A stretch of DNA of 64,000 nt from Natronomonas aquatica (GCF_024449025.1 NZ_JAHLKM010000002.1:1-64000), one strand, 5' to 3'; shown: positions 54,492 to 63,825, counted from the stretch's first letter. Notes: a model not told the origin generated them from the sequence alone. A program made the numbers and translations.

Positions 54492-55217
54492 ATGATATCC
54501 CTTGACGAGGCAGTGACGGCCCGACTCGAGTCCCACGGTCAGCGCTTCGAGGTGCTCGTCGATCCCGACGCCGCCCTCGGGATCAGACGCGGGGAGTTCG
54601 ACGGCGACCTGGAGGACGTCATCGCCGCCGAGGACGTCTTCGAGGACGCCTCCTCCGGCGATCGACCCCCGGAAAACGCCTTGGAGGAGGTCTTCGAGAC
54701 GACCGAACCACTCGAGATCATCCCCGAGGTTATCAAGCGTGGCGAGATCCAGATCACGGCCGAACAGCGCCGCGAGATGCAGGATCGAAAGCACAACCAG
54801 CTCGTAAACGAGATCGCACGGAACGCGGTCAACCCCCAGATGGACGACGCGCCGCACCCACCGGAACGGATCGAGCGTGCCTTAGACGAGGCCGGGTTCA
54901 CGATCGATCCGATGGAGCCCGTCGGAAACCAGATCGACGACGCGCTGGACGCGCTCCGGCCGGTGATCCCGATCCGATTCGACGAGGTCGTCATCGCCGC
55001 CCAGATCCCCGCCGACTACGCCGGCAGCGCCCAGGCGCAGATCAGACAGTTCGGCGACCTCGAACGCGAGGAGTGGCAACCAGACGGCTCGTGGGTCGGC
55101 GTGCTCCGGTTCCCGGCCGGCCTCCAGAACGACTTTTACGATCTCGTCAACGAGCTGACCAGCGGCGAGGCGGAGACACGGATCATCAAGGACGAAGACG
55201 ACCTCGAAACACGGTAG
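54492..55217 (+). CDS. sdo1: Ribosome maturation protein SBDS (Sdo1)
   Basis: This 241-aa protein has the three SBDS domains. FYSH domain (about 1-85) includes VTARLESHGQRFEVLVDPD. The middle domain includes ITAEQRREMQDRKHNQLVNE and NAVNPQMDDAPHPPERIERA. The ferredoxin-like third domain starts near 165. It promotes 50S subunit maturation by release of aIF6. CTTTTATC near 54462 is a promoter candidate, so it may be transcribed separately from psmA. Confidence 0.96.
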   Translation: MISLDEAVTARLESHGQRFEVLVDPDAALGIRRGEFDGDLEDVIAAEDVFEDASSGDRPPENALEEVFETTEPLEIIPEVIKRGEIQITAEQRREMQDRKHNQLVNEIARNAVNPQMDDAPHPPERIERALDEAGFTIDPMEPVGNQIDDALDALRPVIPIRFDEVVIAAQIPADYAGSAQAQIRQFGDLEREEWQPDGSWVGVLRFPAGLQNDFYDLVNELTSGEAETRIIKDEDDLETR

Positions 55218-55248
55218 GTACGGCATGACTTGGCACGATTGCCCGGTG

Positions 55249-55257
55249 CTTAAATAC
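55249..55257 (+). promoter_or_regulatory. TATA box fixing the GTG start of hflX
   Basis: CTTAAATAC is centred about 27 nt before the GTG at 55281. This is the spacing of a leaderless haloarchaeal promoter and supports GTG as the true start. Confidence 0.55.
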
Positions 55258-55280
55258 CGTGACGACGTACCCGACGGTAA

Positions 55281-56588
55281 GTGACGGGAACTAATGGTCG
55301 AGCCGTCGTCGCGAAACGTATCGACGACGGCCACCCGGACACCGAGGAGATACGCGATCTCGCCCGGGCGGCGGGCTACACCGTCGTCGGCGAGGTCACC
55401 CAGACGCGCACGGAGGATCCGGCGCTGTGTCTCGGCGAGGGGAAGGTCGGGGAGTTGGCCGAACTCGTCGCCGCTGAAGGGGCGACGATAGTCGTCTTCG
55501 ACAACCGGCTCGGGCCGTACCAGACGTACAACCTCGGTAACGAACTCCCCGAGGGGGTTGAAGTTCTCGATCGGTTCAAGCTAATCCTGGATATCTTCGG
55601 CCAGCGCGCCCAGACGAAGAAGGCCCAGTTACAGGTCGAGTTGGCCGAGCTCAGGTACGAACTGCCGCGCGCGGAGGCGAAAGCCTCCCTCGCAAAGCGC
55701 GACGAGCGCCCGGGATTCATGGGACTCGGCGAGTACGACGAGTCCCGCGAACGGGACATCAAAGCGCGGATCAGCCGGATCAAAGACGAGCTAGAGCGGA
55801 TCGAGGAGACCGAAGCCCACCGGCGAAAACAGCGCCGCGAGTCGGGGTTCGATCTGGTGGCACTGGCCGGCTACACGAACGCCGGCAAGTCGACGCTGCT
55901 CCGGCGGCTGGCCGAAGAGCTCGATATCGACGAAAACGAGGGGTTACACCCGGACCTCGATGCGACCGCCGAATCGGAAAACCGGCTTTTCACCACGCTC
56001 GGGACGACGACCCGACGCGCGGAGTTCGACCGCCGGGACATCCTCGTGACCGACACCGTCGGGTTCATCTCCGATCTGCCCCACTGGCTGGTCGAGTCGT
56101 TCCGCTCGACGCTCTCGGAGGTCTACCGCGCCGATCTGGTGTTGCTCGTCGTCGACGTCTCGGATCCGATCGAGGAGATCCGCGAAAAGCTCGTGACGTG
56201 TCACGACACCCTCTATGAGCGAAACGAGGCGCCGATCGTGACCGTCCTCAACAAGTCGGATCTGGTCGACGCCGAGGAACTGGAGCGCAAACACGAGGCG
56301 CTTTCGGCGCTCGCGCCGACGCCGGTCGTCGTGAGCGCAAAGACCGGCGAGAACGTCGCTGAACTCCGCGAGCGGATCGACGAGGAGCTCCCCGACTGGC
56401 GGCGCGAACGGCTCGTCGTCCCGATGACCGACGACACGATGAGTCTCGTCTCGTGGGTCCACGACCACGCCCACGTCGAGGACGTCGACTACGGCAACGA
56501 GGTAACCATCGACTTCGAGGCCCGGCCGGCGATCGTCGAGAAAGCCCGCGCCAAGGCGGGAGAACTGTCCCCGGCGCCCGCCGAGTAG
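55281..56588 (+). CDS. hflX: GTPase HflX
   Basis: This 435-aa HflX-type GTPase has a glycine-rich N-terminal HflX domain (PALCLGEGKVGELAELV) and a coiled linker (LQVELAELRYELPRAEA). The G domain has GYTNAGKSTLL (G1), a G3 motif DTVGF, and NKSD (G4). A C-terminal domain follows. HflX binds ribosomes and can split stalled or stressed 70S particles in bacteria. GTG start at 55281, leaderless. It is convergent with moaC across 7 bases. Confidence 0.94.
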   Translation: MTGTNGRAVVAKRIDDGHPDTEEIRDLARAAGYTVVGEVTQTRTEDPALCLGEGKVGELAELVAAEGATIVVFDNRLGPYQTYNLGNELPEGVEVLDRFKLILDIFGQRAQTKKAQLQVELAELRYELPRAEAKASLAKRDERPGFMGLGEYDESRERDIKARISRIKDELERIEETEAHRRKQRRESGFDLVALAGYTNAGKSTLLRRLAEELDIDENEGLHPDLDATAESENRLFTTLGTTTRRAEFDRRDILVTDTVGFISDLPHWLVESFRSTLSEVYRADLVLLVVDVSDPIEEIREKLVTCHDTLYERNEAPIVTVLNKSDLVDAEELERKHEALSALAPTPVVVSAKTGENVAELRERIDEELPDWRRERLVVPMTDDTMSLVSWVHDHAHVEDVDYGNEVTIDFEARPAIVEKARAKAGELSPAPAE

Positions 56589-56595
56589 CGCCCGA

Positions 56596-57078
56596 CTATA
56601 AATCCCGCTTTTCCTTCGAGACGACCTCGATACCGCCGATCCGCGTGTCCGGGTACTCCCCCTGTTCGTTTTTTTCGGCCGCCTTCACCATGTCCCAGAC
56701 GACACCGAGCCCTGTCGTGACACCCTCGATCGCCTCCATCTCACAGCCGGTTTTGCCGGTCGTCTCGACGGCGACAGCGAGATCGATGCCGTCCTCGTCG
56801 ACCGAGAAGTCGGTTTCGACGTTGGTGATCGGGATCTGGTGACACATCGGGATCGTCTCCCAGGTGTGTTTGACCGCCTGGATCGCGCCGACGCGGGCCA
56901 CCGCGAGGACGTCGCCTTTCCCGACGGCGTCGGCTTCGATCGCCTCGATCGTCGAAGGCTGGAGGTCGATCCGTCCGCGCGCGACGGCCCGGCGCGCGCT
57001 GTCGGGCTTTTTACCAACGTCGACCATCTGTGCGTCGCCGTCGTCCGTGACGTGCGTGAGATCGGATCCGTCGCTCAT
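56596..57078 (-). CDS. moaC: Cyclic pyranopterin monophosphate synthase MoaC
   Basis: This 160-aa MoaC makes cyclic pyranopterin monophosphate in molybdenum cofactor biosynthesis. The segment TIPMCHQIPITNVETDFSVD includes the conserved His, GKTGCEMEAIEGVTTGLGVV is the hallmark, and the conserved Lys follows in DMVKAAEKN. It forms hexamers in characterised species. The MoaA partner is not in the window. Confidence 0.95.
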   Translation of the reverse strand: MSDGSDLTHVTDDGDAQMVDVGKKPDSARRAVARGRIDLQPSTIEAIEADAVGKGDVLAVARVGAIQAVKHTWETIPMCHQIPITNVETDFSVDEDGIDLAVAVETTGKTGCEMEAIEGVTTGLGVVWDMVKAAEKNEQGEYPDTRIGGIEVVSKEKRDL

Positions 57079-57133
57079 ACTACTCTGTTCGTCGCCCGCA
57101 AAAAGAACCCATCGGGGGCCGGGGGCCGTCCGA

Positions 57134-58576
57134 TCAGCGATCCGTCTCGTCCGGCCACAGCGCCCGGGGGAGCGTTTCCAAGAGATCTGTCGCGACCAGC
57201 CCGTATCCGTTCGATTCGACGACCAGATCGCCCGCCCGCCCGTTGGCGTACGCGCCGAGTGCGGCCGCCGGAGCGGGATCGAGCACGCAGGCCATCGCCC
57301 CGGTCGAGCCGGCGAGGACGTCGCCGGTCCCGCCGACGGTCATGCCGGGGTTTCCGGTCCGATTGAGCCGGGTCCGTTCACCGTCCGAGACGATGTCGCA
57401 TGCGCCCTTTACGAGCAGTGTCACGCCCAACTCGGCGGCAAAGGCCGAAACCAGTTGGGCCCGCTCGTCGGGGTCCGATGCGGTTTCACCCCCCATCGCC
57501 TCCAGTTCACCCTGGTGGGGCGTACAGACGAGCGTCGCCTCGGTTTCGAGCGCCGGGACCACCTGCAGGGCGTCGGCGTCGACGACCGCAGTCCGCTCGA
57601 ACGCCGAAAGGAACGACGCGGCCGCCTCCAGTGTCCCCTCGGCGTCGCCGAGCCCCGGACCGACGACGACACAGTCCATCCCGACCGCCAGTTCCGTGAG
57701 CCGGGGTACGTGCGAGGGGGCCAGTCGGTCGCCGGGCAGGGCTTCGACGATGAGGTTCTCGCTGTATCCCTGTACCTCGCCGGCGATCGATTCGGGGCAG
57801 GCGACGTACGCCAGATCGGCTCCGGCACGGAGTGCCGCCTGTGCGGAAAGCGCCGGCGCGCCGGTGTAGGGACCGCCGCCGATTACGAGCACTTCGCCGA
57901 AATCGCCTTTGTGGGCGGTCGGGTCCCGGGAGAGCCGGAGGAGGTCGCCACGCTCGACGACCCGTTCTGCGGCCGCCGGGATGCCGATATCGGCGACGGT
58001 CACGTCGGCGGCGACGTGCTCGAGGCCGGGCTTTCGGTCGTGGAAGGTGACGACGTGGCCGGCCTCGACCGCCGTGCCGTCGGCCTCGCCGGTATCGGCG
58101 TCGACGCCCGAGGGAACGTCGACGGCGACGACCGTCGCGGCGGCCGCGTTTATTTCCTTCGCTGCGGTCGCTTCGGGCTCCCGCAGCGCTCCCGTCACGC
58201 CGGTCCCGAGAATCGCGTCGACGACGACGTCCGGATCGCCGAGATCGAACGCGGCCGAATCCCGGACTTCCCGGGTGTCGATCCCGGCCGCCTCGAGTGC
58301 CGTCCAGTTCTCGCCGGCGATCGCCGTCGCGATCGTCTCCGCACGGCCCAGCAGGTGGACGGTCACGTCGTATTCGGAGAGAAAGCGGGCGGCGACGAAC
58401 GCATCCCCGCCGTTGTTACCCCGGCCACAGACCAGCGCGACCGACGCGTCCGGATCCGCGACGTCCCTGACGACGCTCGCGACGGCGTTTCCCGACGATT
58501 CCATCAGCTGTTTCCGGGGGACGCCCAGAGCCTCGGCGTTCTCGTCGACGACGGCCATCTCCGTGCTCGAGATCAT
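57134..58576 (-). CDS. nnr: Bifunctional NAD(P)H-hydrate epimerase/dehydratase
   Basis: This 480-aa fusion repairs hydrated NAD(P)H. The epimerase domain (about 1-215) has VCGRGNNGGDAFVAARFL and VAVDVPSGVDADTG. The ADP/ATP-dependent dehydratase domain (about 225-480) has VLVIGGGPYTGAPALSAQAA, VVVGPGLGDAEG and the ribokinase-like GGTGDVLAGSTGA. All main motifs are present. The start MISSTEMAVV at 58576 is chosen. It follows the acylphosphatase gene on the same strand. Confidence 0.95.
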   Translation of the reverse strand: MISSTEMAVVDENAEALGVPRKQLMESSGNAVASVVRDVADPDASVALVCGRGNNGGDAFVAARFLSEYDVTVHLLGRAETIATAIAGENWTALEAAGIDTREVRDSAAFDLGDPDVVVDAILGTGVTGALREPEATAAKEINAAAATVVAVDVPSGVDADTGEADGTAVEAGHVVTFHDRKPGLEHVAADVTVADIGIPAAAERVVERGDLLRLSRDPTAHKGDFGEVLVIGGGPYTGAPALSAQAALRAGADLAYVACPESIAGEVQGYSENLIVEALPGDRLAPSHVPRLTELAVGMDCVVVGPGLGDAEGTLEAAASFLSAFERTAVVDADALQVVPALETEATLVCTPHQGELEAMGGETASDPDERAQLVSAFAAELGVTLLVKGACDIVSDGERTRLNRTGNPGMTVGGTGDVLAGSTGAMACVLDPAPAAALGAYANGRAGDLVVESNGYGLVATDLLETLPRALWPDETDR

Positions 58577-58622
58577 GCCGTCGCCTTCTCGCCGGGAGCC
58601 ACTAACCTTTCCGCCAGCGATC

Positions 58623-58901
58623 TCACCGGCGGATACCGAACCCCTCGATCCCGGTCGGCTCGTCGTACTCGACCTCGACGTCCTCGACGCGCGCCCTCGG
58701 GCTCCCGGTGTGACACCACTCGACCATCGCCTCGACGGCGTCCGGATCGCCCTCGAAGACGGCCCCGACACGGCCGTCCGCTAAGTTTTTTACCCAGCCG
58801 TCGACGCCCTCCTCGCGGGCCCGCTCGCGGGTCGTCGCCCGGTAGTAGACGCCCTGCACGCGGCCGGAGACGAACACGTGTGCGCGAATCGCCTCGTTCA
58901 T
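58623..58901 (-). CDS. acyP: Acylphosphatase
   Basis: This 92-aa ferredoxin-like enzyme hydrolyses acyl phosphates. The catalytic Arg is in HVFVSGRVQGVYYR and the catalytic Asn in VDGWVKNLADGRVGAVFEG, both conserved. The length is standard. The ATG at 58901 excludes longer antisense frames. Substrates in vivo may be carbamoyl or acetyl phosphate. Confidence 0.94.
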   Translation of the reverse strand: MNEAIRAHVFVSGRVQGVYYRATTRERAREEGVDGWVKNLADGRVGAVFEGDPDAVEAMVEWCHTGSPRARVEDVEVEYDEPTGIEGFGIRR

Positions 58902-58993
58902 GGTGAGATCTTGTAACGCCGGGGTAAAATCGGCTCGGGTCGGGTCGGGTCGATCCGGGGCGGTACGGATCGGTCCCAGTCGGCCTGGAATCG

Positions 58994-59905
58994 TCACTCC
59001 CCGTCGGTTCGGAGGTGATGGAAGACGTAAGTCTGGGCGTAGCCAGCGTACTGGCCGCCGAACTGCCCTCTGATTGCCCGCGATGTCTCGGCGTAATTCC
59101 CCCGCTCGCAGTCGGGGTAGTGTTCTTCGATCGCGGTTCGGATCCAGGTGTCGAGCGGAACGGCCTCGAGGTAGCCGAGCGAAAACAAAAGTACGCAGTC
59201 GGCCACCTTCTCGCCGACGCCGACGAACCGGGTCAGCGACTCGCGGGCTGCCTCGTACTCGAGCCCTGCGGCGTCCTCCGGGTGGGCCTCCCCGCCCGCG
59301 ACCATACCCGCAGTCCGCTCGACGTAGGGGGCGCGATAGCCCAAGGAGAGATCCCGAAGTTCCGGTTCGCTCGCCGCCGCAAGCTGTCTCGGCGTCGGGA
59401 ACGCGGCGTACTCGGCCCCGTCGAACCGGACGGTGTCGCCGTACGTCTCCGCCAGCGCCGTTACCATACCGTGGATCCGGCCGACACGCATCTGTGCCGA
59501 GCAGATGAACGAGACAAGACAGCCGAAGGGCGGGTCGCGGACGAGCCGCATTCCGCGGTGGGCCTCGTAGGCCCGACTGACGAGCGGGTCCTCGGGCGTG
59601 GCGTCGATGATCGCCTCGAGGTCGTCCTCGAGGCGGAGCAACTCCGCGAGCCGGTCGTAGGCGTTCGGCGTCGAGGACGCCCACTCGAGTCGGCCGTCGC
59701 GTTGTCTGGCCCGAATTACCTCGGGCTCGTTCGTCTCCGTCTCCGTCGCCGGAAGCACGGTATAGTACCACGGCGAGCCGTCCGTCGCGTTCTCGTACAT
59801 CCGGTCGTCGGCCCGCCGCCACAGGTACGACTGGCCGCTTTCGAGCGTTTCCGCCAGATCGAACCCGCCGTCGAACGCCGCAGTCGGGCGGCTTCCGGTC
59901 TCCAT
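58994..59905 (-). CDS. ogg: OGG1-type 8-oxoguanine DNA glycosylase/AP lyase
   Basis: This 303-aa glycosylase has an N-terminal beta domain with GGFDLAETLESGQSYLWRR, then the helical domain. The helix-hairpin-helix FVGVGEKVADCVLLFSLG carries the catalytic Lys, and the catalytic Asp is in AVPLDTWIRTA. No Fe-S cluster is present, as expected for OGG1. It removes 8-oxoguanine, complementing MutY and Nth encoded elsewhere in the window. The start METGSRP at 59905 is chosen. Confidence 0.92.
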   Translation of the reverse strand: METGSRPTAAFDGGFDLAETLESGQSYLWRRADDRMYENATDGSPWYYTVLPATETETNEPEVIRARQRDGRLEWASSTPNAYDRLAELLRLEDDLEAIIDATPEDPLVSRAYEAHRGMRLVRDPPFGCLVSFICSAQMRVGRIHGMVTALAETYGDTVRFDGAEYAAFPTPRQLAAASEPELRDLSLGYRAPYVERTAGMVAGGEAHPEDAAGLEYEAARESLTRFVGVGEKVADCVLLFSLGYLEAVPLDTWIRTAIEEHYPDCERGNYAETSRAIRGQFGGQYAGYAQTYVFHHLRTDGE

Positions 59906-60029
59906 ACCGTCAGTGTGGTTTCGGGGGGTTTCGGCCTTTCGAGTCGGCCCGAACGAGAAGAGAGCAAGGCGGGGTGGGAAGACGCCCGGAGGGCGAACCT
60001 TCTTATCGTAGGACACGCAATAGCATGCC

Positions 60030-60521
60030 ATGGATTGCCGAGTTGTCGTGGAAGCCGCGGTTCCGGTGTACGACGTCGAGACGACCGACGAGGCGGTTCG
60101 TATCGCGATCTCGAAGACCGGCGAAATGCTGAACCCCGATCTCAACTACGTCGAGATCAGCATGGGGAGCCGGACCTGTTCGGACTGTGGTGCGGAACAC
60201 GATCCGGCGTTCATCGCCGCCGACGAGGGACTCGTCGCCCTCGAACTCGAGATGACGGTTTTCAACGTCGAACGCGACGAACACGCCGCCCGCATCGCGC
60301 GCAAGGAGATCGGCCAGCGACTCCAGAACATCCCTCTGGAAGTGCTCGAGATCGAACAGCTCGAAACCGACGACAGCGAGGCCGAAACCAAAGAAGAGAC
60401 CGAAGCGGAGCCGGAGCCGGCCGAGTCGGGGGAGGCCGACGAGTCGTCGATGGCCGAGGAACCGCCGACCGACGACGACGGCGAGGTACTTCCGGAGTTC
60501 GAGGAACTCCTCGACGAGTAG
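60030..60521 (+). CDS. DUF555 (UPF0212) family protein
   Basis: This 163-aa protein has the UPF0212 pattern: N-terminal VYDVETTDEAVRIAISKTGE, a zinc-type pair CSDCG near residue 50, and LEMTVFNVERDEHAARIARK. The last 55 residues are extremely acidic and disordered, a halophilic extension. The function is unknown. CTTATCG near 60001 suggests a leaderless start. Confidence 0.88.
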   Translation: MDCRVVVEAAVPVYDVETTDEAVRIAISKTGEMLNPDLNYVEISMGSRTCSDCGAEHDPAFIAADEGLVALELEMTVFNVERDEHAARIARKEIGQRLQNIPLEVLEIEQLETDDSEAETKEETEAEPEPAESGEADESSMAEEPPTDDDGEVLPEFEELLDE

Positions 60522-60600
60522 CGCCGACGACCGGGGGGTCGAAAAACCGAGGCGCCGCTGGGGAAAGGTGAGGGCGTCGTAGGAACTGTACTCCGGAGAT

Positions 60601-60837
60601 TCAGTCGGCAGTCGCCGAGACGGCGGTCTCGGTTTCCTGCTCCATTCCTTCGGTGATTCCGTCGGCCAAGGCGAACACGGCGGCCTTGTGGTCCGTTTTT
60701 GATTTGTGGATCGATGTCGGCCGGACGCCGAGTTCGGAGTATTTCTGGTGTTCTACTTCACAGTCGGCCATCTGCTCGTAGTGGTTGCATACCTCTGCAA
60801 GCAGGCCGTGGAGATGAATAAGCTCCTGCTTTTTCAT
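60601..60837 (-). CDS. UPF0058 family protein
   Basis: This 78-aa protein starts MKKQELIHLHGLLAEVCNHY, the family hallmark, and contains YSELGVRPTSIHKSKTDH. The family is helical, archaeal, of unknown function. An additional upstream ATG two codons earlier is possible (60843). Standing alone between UPF0212 and the NAD kinase gene. Confidence 0.88.
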   Translation of the reverse strand: MKKQELIHLHGLLAEVCNHYEQMADCEVEHQKYSELGVRPTSIHKSKTDHKAAVFALADGITEGMEQETETAVSATAD

Positions 60838-60936
60838 GGTCATATTCGGCTAACGACTCAGGGCATATAGTAGTATCCTGAGACAAGTTAACACGTTTCC
60901 CCCGTATAGACGCTCTGAGGTCGGTTTTCCCCCGGA

Positions 60937-62007
60937 TCAGACGAGCTTCAACAACCGCCGCTCGAACTTGCCGGTCCGGACCCGCTTCCACCCCCGGAGC
61001 GTTTCGTCGAGTTCACGGTCGCCCGTGTCGACCCGCAACACCCCGATATCGTCGAGTTTCCCCTTCGAGGCGACGATCTCTATTTCCGAACGGTGGATCA
61101 CTGGAGGGGAGATCTGGTCGTTGCCGCGGCCGAAGACGAACCCCTGGCCGCCGATGGGGGAGACGACGATCACGTTCCGCTCTCCGAGCGCGTCGAGGAT
61201 CGCCGACTCGGCGGCGTCACGGACGAGCACATCGCCGTCGTGATAGACGTCGACGCCGAGCGGCGAGCCCTCGAATCCCAGTTCGGTCTTGACCGCGTGG
61301 ACCGTCGATCCCGGACCGAGCACGTAGACCGCGTCGTCGGCCTCGATATCGGCCGCGACCGCGGCGGCGAGCGCCTCGACGGTCCCGCCGCCGGTCTGTT
61401 TCGAGGACTGGAGTTTCTCGTCGACCGGGACCGAGACGATCGCCTTCAGTTCCGTACTGACGTCGCCGCCCCGGTAGGCGTCCTCGTCGATGTCGTTGAT
61501 CTCGCGGCGTTCGGTCCCCTCGAACGTCGCCGCGATCTGCCCGGCGTCCCGCGGCGTGACGGCGAAGACCGACGAGTACACCTTCACACCGGCCGGAACC
61601 CCGAGGATCGGCGTCTCACCGTCACACTCCTGTAGCGCCTCGGCGACGTCGACGGCTGTCCCGTCGCCGCCGACAAACAGGATCAGATCGACGTCCGCCT
61701 CGAGGAATTGCCGTACTGCCTCGCGAGTGTCGTCTGCGTCGGTTCCCTCGCCGTCCGGATACCCGACGACGACGGGCGAGAAGCCGACCTCGATCGCCGC
61801 CGTTTCGCCCATCTCCCCGCCGTAGGTGTACAGTTCGATCCCCTCGGCCCGCTTTCGGAGGCCCTCGAGCGCTTCTCTGGCCCGGGCGGGCGAGCGCGGT
61901 TCGGCACCGCGACGGCGGGCCTCTTCGAGTTTGCCGTCGGTCCCCTTCAGCCCGACCCGCCCGCCCATCCCGGCGATAGGGTTTATCACCAGCCCGATGC
62001 GTCGCAT
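60937..62007 (-). CDS. ATP-NAD kinase family protein
   Basis: This 356-aa protein belongs to the COG3199 branch of ATP-NAD kinases. The diacylglycerol/NAD-kinase nucleotide motif is VGGDGTAVDVAEAL near residue 108. Other conserved segments are MRRIGLVINPIAGMGGRVGL at the start and VVSPIGGQGFVFGRGNDQIS near the end. It probably phosphorylates NAD or a related nucleotide; the exact substrate is not certain. The start at 62007 is preferred because the family motif begins there. Confidence 0.9.
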   Translation of the reverse strand: MRRIGLVINPIAGMGGRVGLKGTDGKLEEARRRGAEPRSPARAREALEGLRKRAEGIELYTYGGEMGETAAIEVGFSPVVVGYPDGEGTDADDTREAVRQFLEADVDLILFVGGDGTAVDVAEALQECDGETPILGVPAGVKVYSSVFAVTPRDAGQIAATFEGTERREINDIDEDAYRGGDVSTELKAIVSVPVDEKLQSSKQTGGGTVEALAAAVAADIEADDAVYVLGPGSTVHAVKTELGFEGSPLGVDVYHDGDVLVRDAAESAILDALGERNVIVVSPIGGQGFVFGRGNDQISPPVIHRSEIEIVASKGKLDDIGVLRVDTGDRELDETLRGWKRVRTGKFERRLLKLV

Positions 62008-62119
62008 ACCGGGGTTCGGTGACCGCCGGGCAAAAGCCGACCGGTGTTTGCCCCCGACGGCGGGGTCGATCCCCGTCAAAATGAAATCCGTTAAGAGGGA
62101 CCCCCAAGTACGGTCGTGT

Positions 62120-62239
62120 ATGAACTTCATCCTACAAGCCTACGAGGACAGTCCGATGCTGATCGACGCGTCGGGCTGGGTCGTCCTGCTCGCGAGCCTC
62201 GTTATCACCGTCGGCTGGCTCCTGTATCTCTACCGGTAG
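62120..62239 (+). CDS. 39-aa single-span membrane protein
   Basis: This short protein begins MNFILQAYEDSPMLIDASGW and is followed by one hydrophobic segment of about 16 residues, ending WLLYLYR. Its last base directly precedes the stop codon of the convergent CinA-type gene. The composition is that of a real membrane peptide, and I recall similar short proteins in haloarchaea. The role is unknown. Confidence 0.6.
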   Translation: MNFILQAYEDSPMLIDASGWVVLLASLVITVGWLLYLYR

Positions 62240-62926
62240 CTACGCCACGTCGCTGCGTTCACGGAGCCACGACAGCGCCGCCCCGACCTCGGCTTCGTCG
62301 GTCCCCTGGATCTTGACACGGACGTTCTCGCCCGGATAGCTGCCGACCTTCACGTCGAAGCGTTCCTGGATTTCCCGAAACCGATCGATCAGCGCGCTTT
62401 CGGGCTCGTCGACGACGACGAACTCAGCGTGTCGTTTCTCGCCGTCGAACTCCGGGGCGACCGATTCGAACATCGCCTTCATCTCCTCGGGGACCCCCGG
62501 AAAGACGTAGACGTTCTCGACGACACAGCCGGGGGCGACGCCGACCGTGTTGTGCAGCGGTCGCGAGCCATCGGGTAACTCGGCCGTCCCGTCGGTGAGA
62601 CCGTCCCGAGAGTATCCCCCCTCTTCGGTGAGCCACTCGAGGACGGCCTCGTCGGTTTCGAGCGACCGGCCGACGGCGGCCGCGACGCCCGCAAGCGTCT
62701 TGTCGTCGTGCGTCGGACCGACCCCGCCGGTGACGATGGCGGCGTCGTACTCGGCGGCGTACTCGTTTGTCACCCGGGCGATGTCCGCGACCCGGTCGGG
62801 GACGACGGTGATACGTTCGACGTCGACCCCGCGTTCGTCGAGTTTCTCGCCGAGCCACGTAGCGTTCGTGTTGACGGTGTCCCCGGTCAACAGTTCGTCA
62901 CCGACGGAGACCAAAGCGACGTTCAT
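62240..62926 (-). CDS. CinA-type molybdopterin-binding domain protein
   Basis: This 228-aa protein is a CinA N-terminal (COG1058) domain: MNVALVSVGDELLTGDTVNT at the start and AAIVTGGVGPTHDDKTLAGV near residue 64. The C-terminal nicotinamide-nucleotide amidase domain of CinA is absent. COG1058 domains have ADP-ribose pyrophosphatase activity in some bacteria; the archaeal role is uncertain. Confidence 0.9.
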   Translation of the reverse strand: MNVALVSVGDELLTGDTVNTNATWLGEKLDERGVDVERITVVPDRVADIARVTNEYAAEYDAAIVTGGVGPTHDDKTLAGVAAAVGRSLETDEAVLEWLTEEGGYSRDGLTDGTAELPDGSRPLHNTVGVAPGCVVENVYVFPGVPEEMKAMFESVAPEFDGEKRHAEFVVVDEPESALIDRFREIQERFDVKVGSYPGENVRVKIQGTDEAEVGAALSWLRERSDVA

Positions 62927-63001
62927 GCGGTCGATACGGTCGGGAGCCGAATAAATACGTGGCAAACGGCGCCTTCGGGGTATCCGTTCGACGTCTCGAC
63001 G

Positions 63002-63823
63002 CTATCGCATCCCAGGCGGCGGCCCGTCATTATCGTCCTCGTACTCGATGTCGAATCCCTCCGATTCGCGGCGCTTCTCGGCGCGTTTGATCTGCCGGTA
63101 GTAGTAGACCGACCCGACGAGCCCGACGAGGCCGGCGACGGCCGCGAGCCCGCCGAACAGCCACAGGTCACGATCGAGATACCAGCGCACGACGACAACC
63201 GACGTCTCGACGGAATCCCACTGCAGGTGGACCCGATCGTCGACCGTCCGGCGGTCTTCGTTGGACGGGCGGACTCGCGAGAGGATCGGTATCGCGGCGT
63301 CGGTATCCGGCGGCAGGGCGACCTCGTAGCTCCCGTTGACCGGTGTATAGACCGTGAGCTGCTTGCCCTGCTTGGGTGCGGTGAACGCCAACTGTCCCTC
63401 CTCGGCCGGGAGTTCGACGATCGTCCGACGCCGCGTGTTGTCGACCGAAAGCGAGTCCGTCGGCTCCCGGGAGCCGTCCTCGTGGATCCGGACGACCTCG
63501 CCGTCGGCGTATCTGATGATCGTTCCGTTGGTATGTTTGAACTGCACGGCCGAGATCTCCAGCGGCCGTTCGACGGTAAGGGCGTTTGTCCGCCATAGCT
63601 GTATCGTCCCGCTGTCGCCGGTCACCTTCGCGGAGACGTTATAGACCGCAGTGTAGTTGTTCCGGTTGATCGTCACGTAGGCGTCGGCGTCGGTGTCGTA
63701 CTCGTAGTCGGCGTCCGCCGAGAGTGCCTCCGGGTCGTCGACGTCAGCACCGAAGATTCCCGTACAGCCGGCCAGCCCGAAAGCAGCGACGAGCGCGACG
63801 GCAGCGAGCAGGCGACGGTCCAT
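63002..63823 (-). CDS. DUF5803 family membrane lipoprotein
   Basis: This 273-aa protein has an N-terminal signal with lipobox ending at Cys20 (FGLAGC), an extracellular beta-rich domain (about 30-210) and a single membrane span (about 223-243), followed by a charged cytoplasmic tail. The layout matches the haloarchaeal DUF5803 family. The function is unknown. Its start lies 2 bases after the stop of the DUF2110-like gene. Confidence 0.82.
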   Translation of the reverse strand: MDRRLLAAVALVAAFGLAGCTGIFGADVDDPEALSADADYEYDTDADAYVTINRNNYTAVYNVSAKVTGDSGTIQLWRTNALTVERPLEISAVQFKHTNGTIIRYADGEVVRIHEDGSREPTDSLSVDNTRRRTIVELPAEEGQLAFTAPKQGKQLTVYTPVNGSYEVALPPDTDAAIPILSRVRPSNEDRRTVDDRVHLQWDSVETSVVVVRWYLDRDLWLFGGLAAVAGLVGLVGSVYYYRQIKRAEKRRESEGFDIEYEDDNDGPPPGMR

Positions 63824-63825
63824 GA

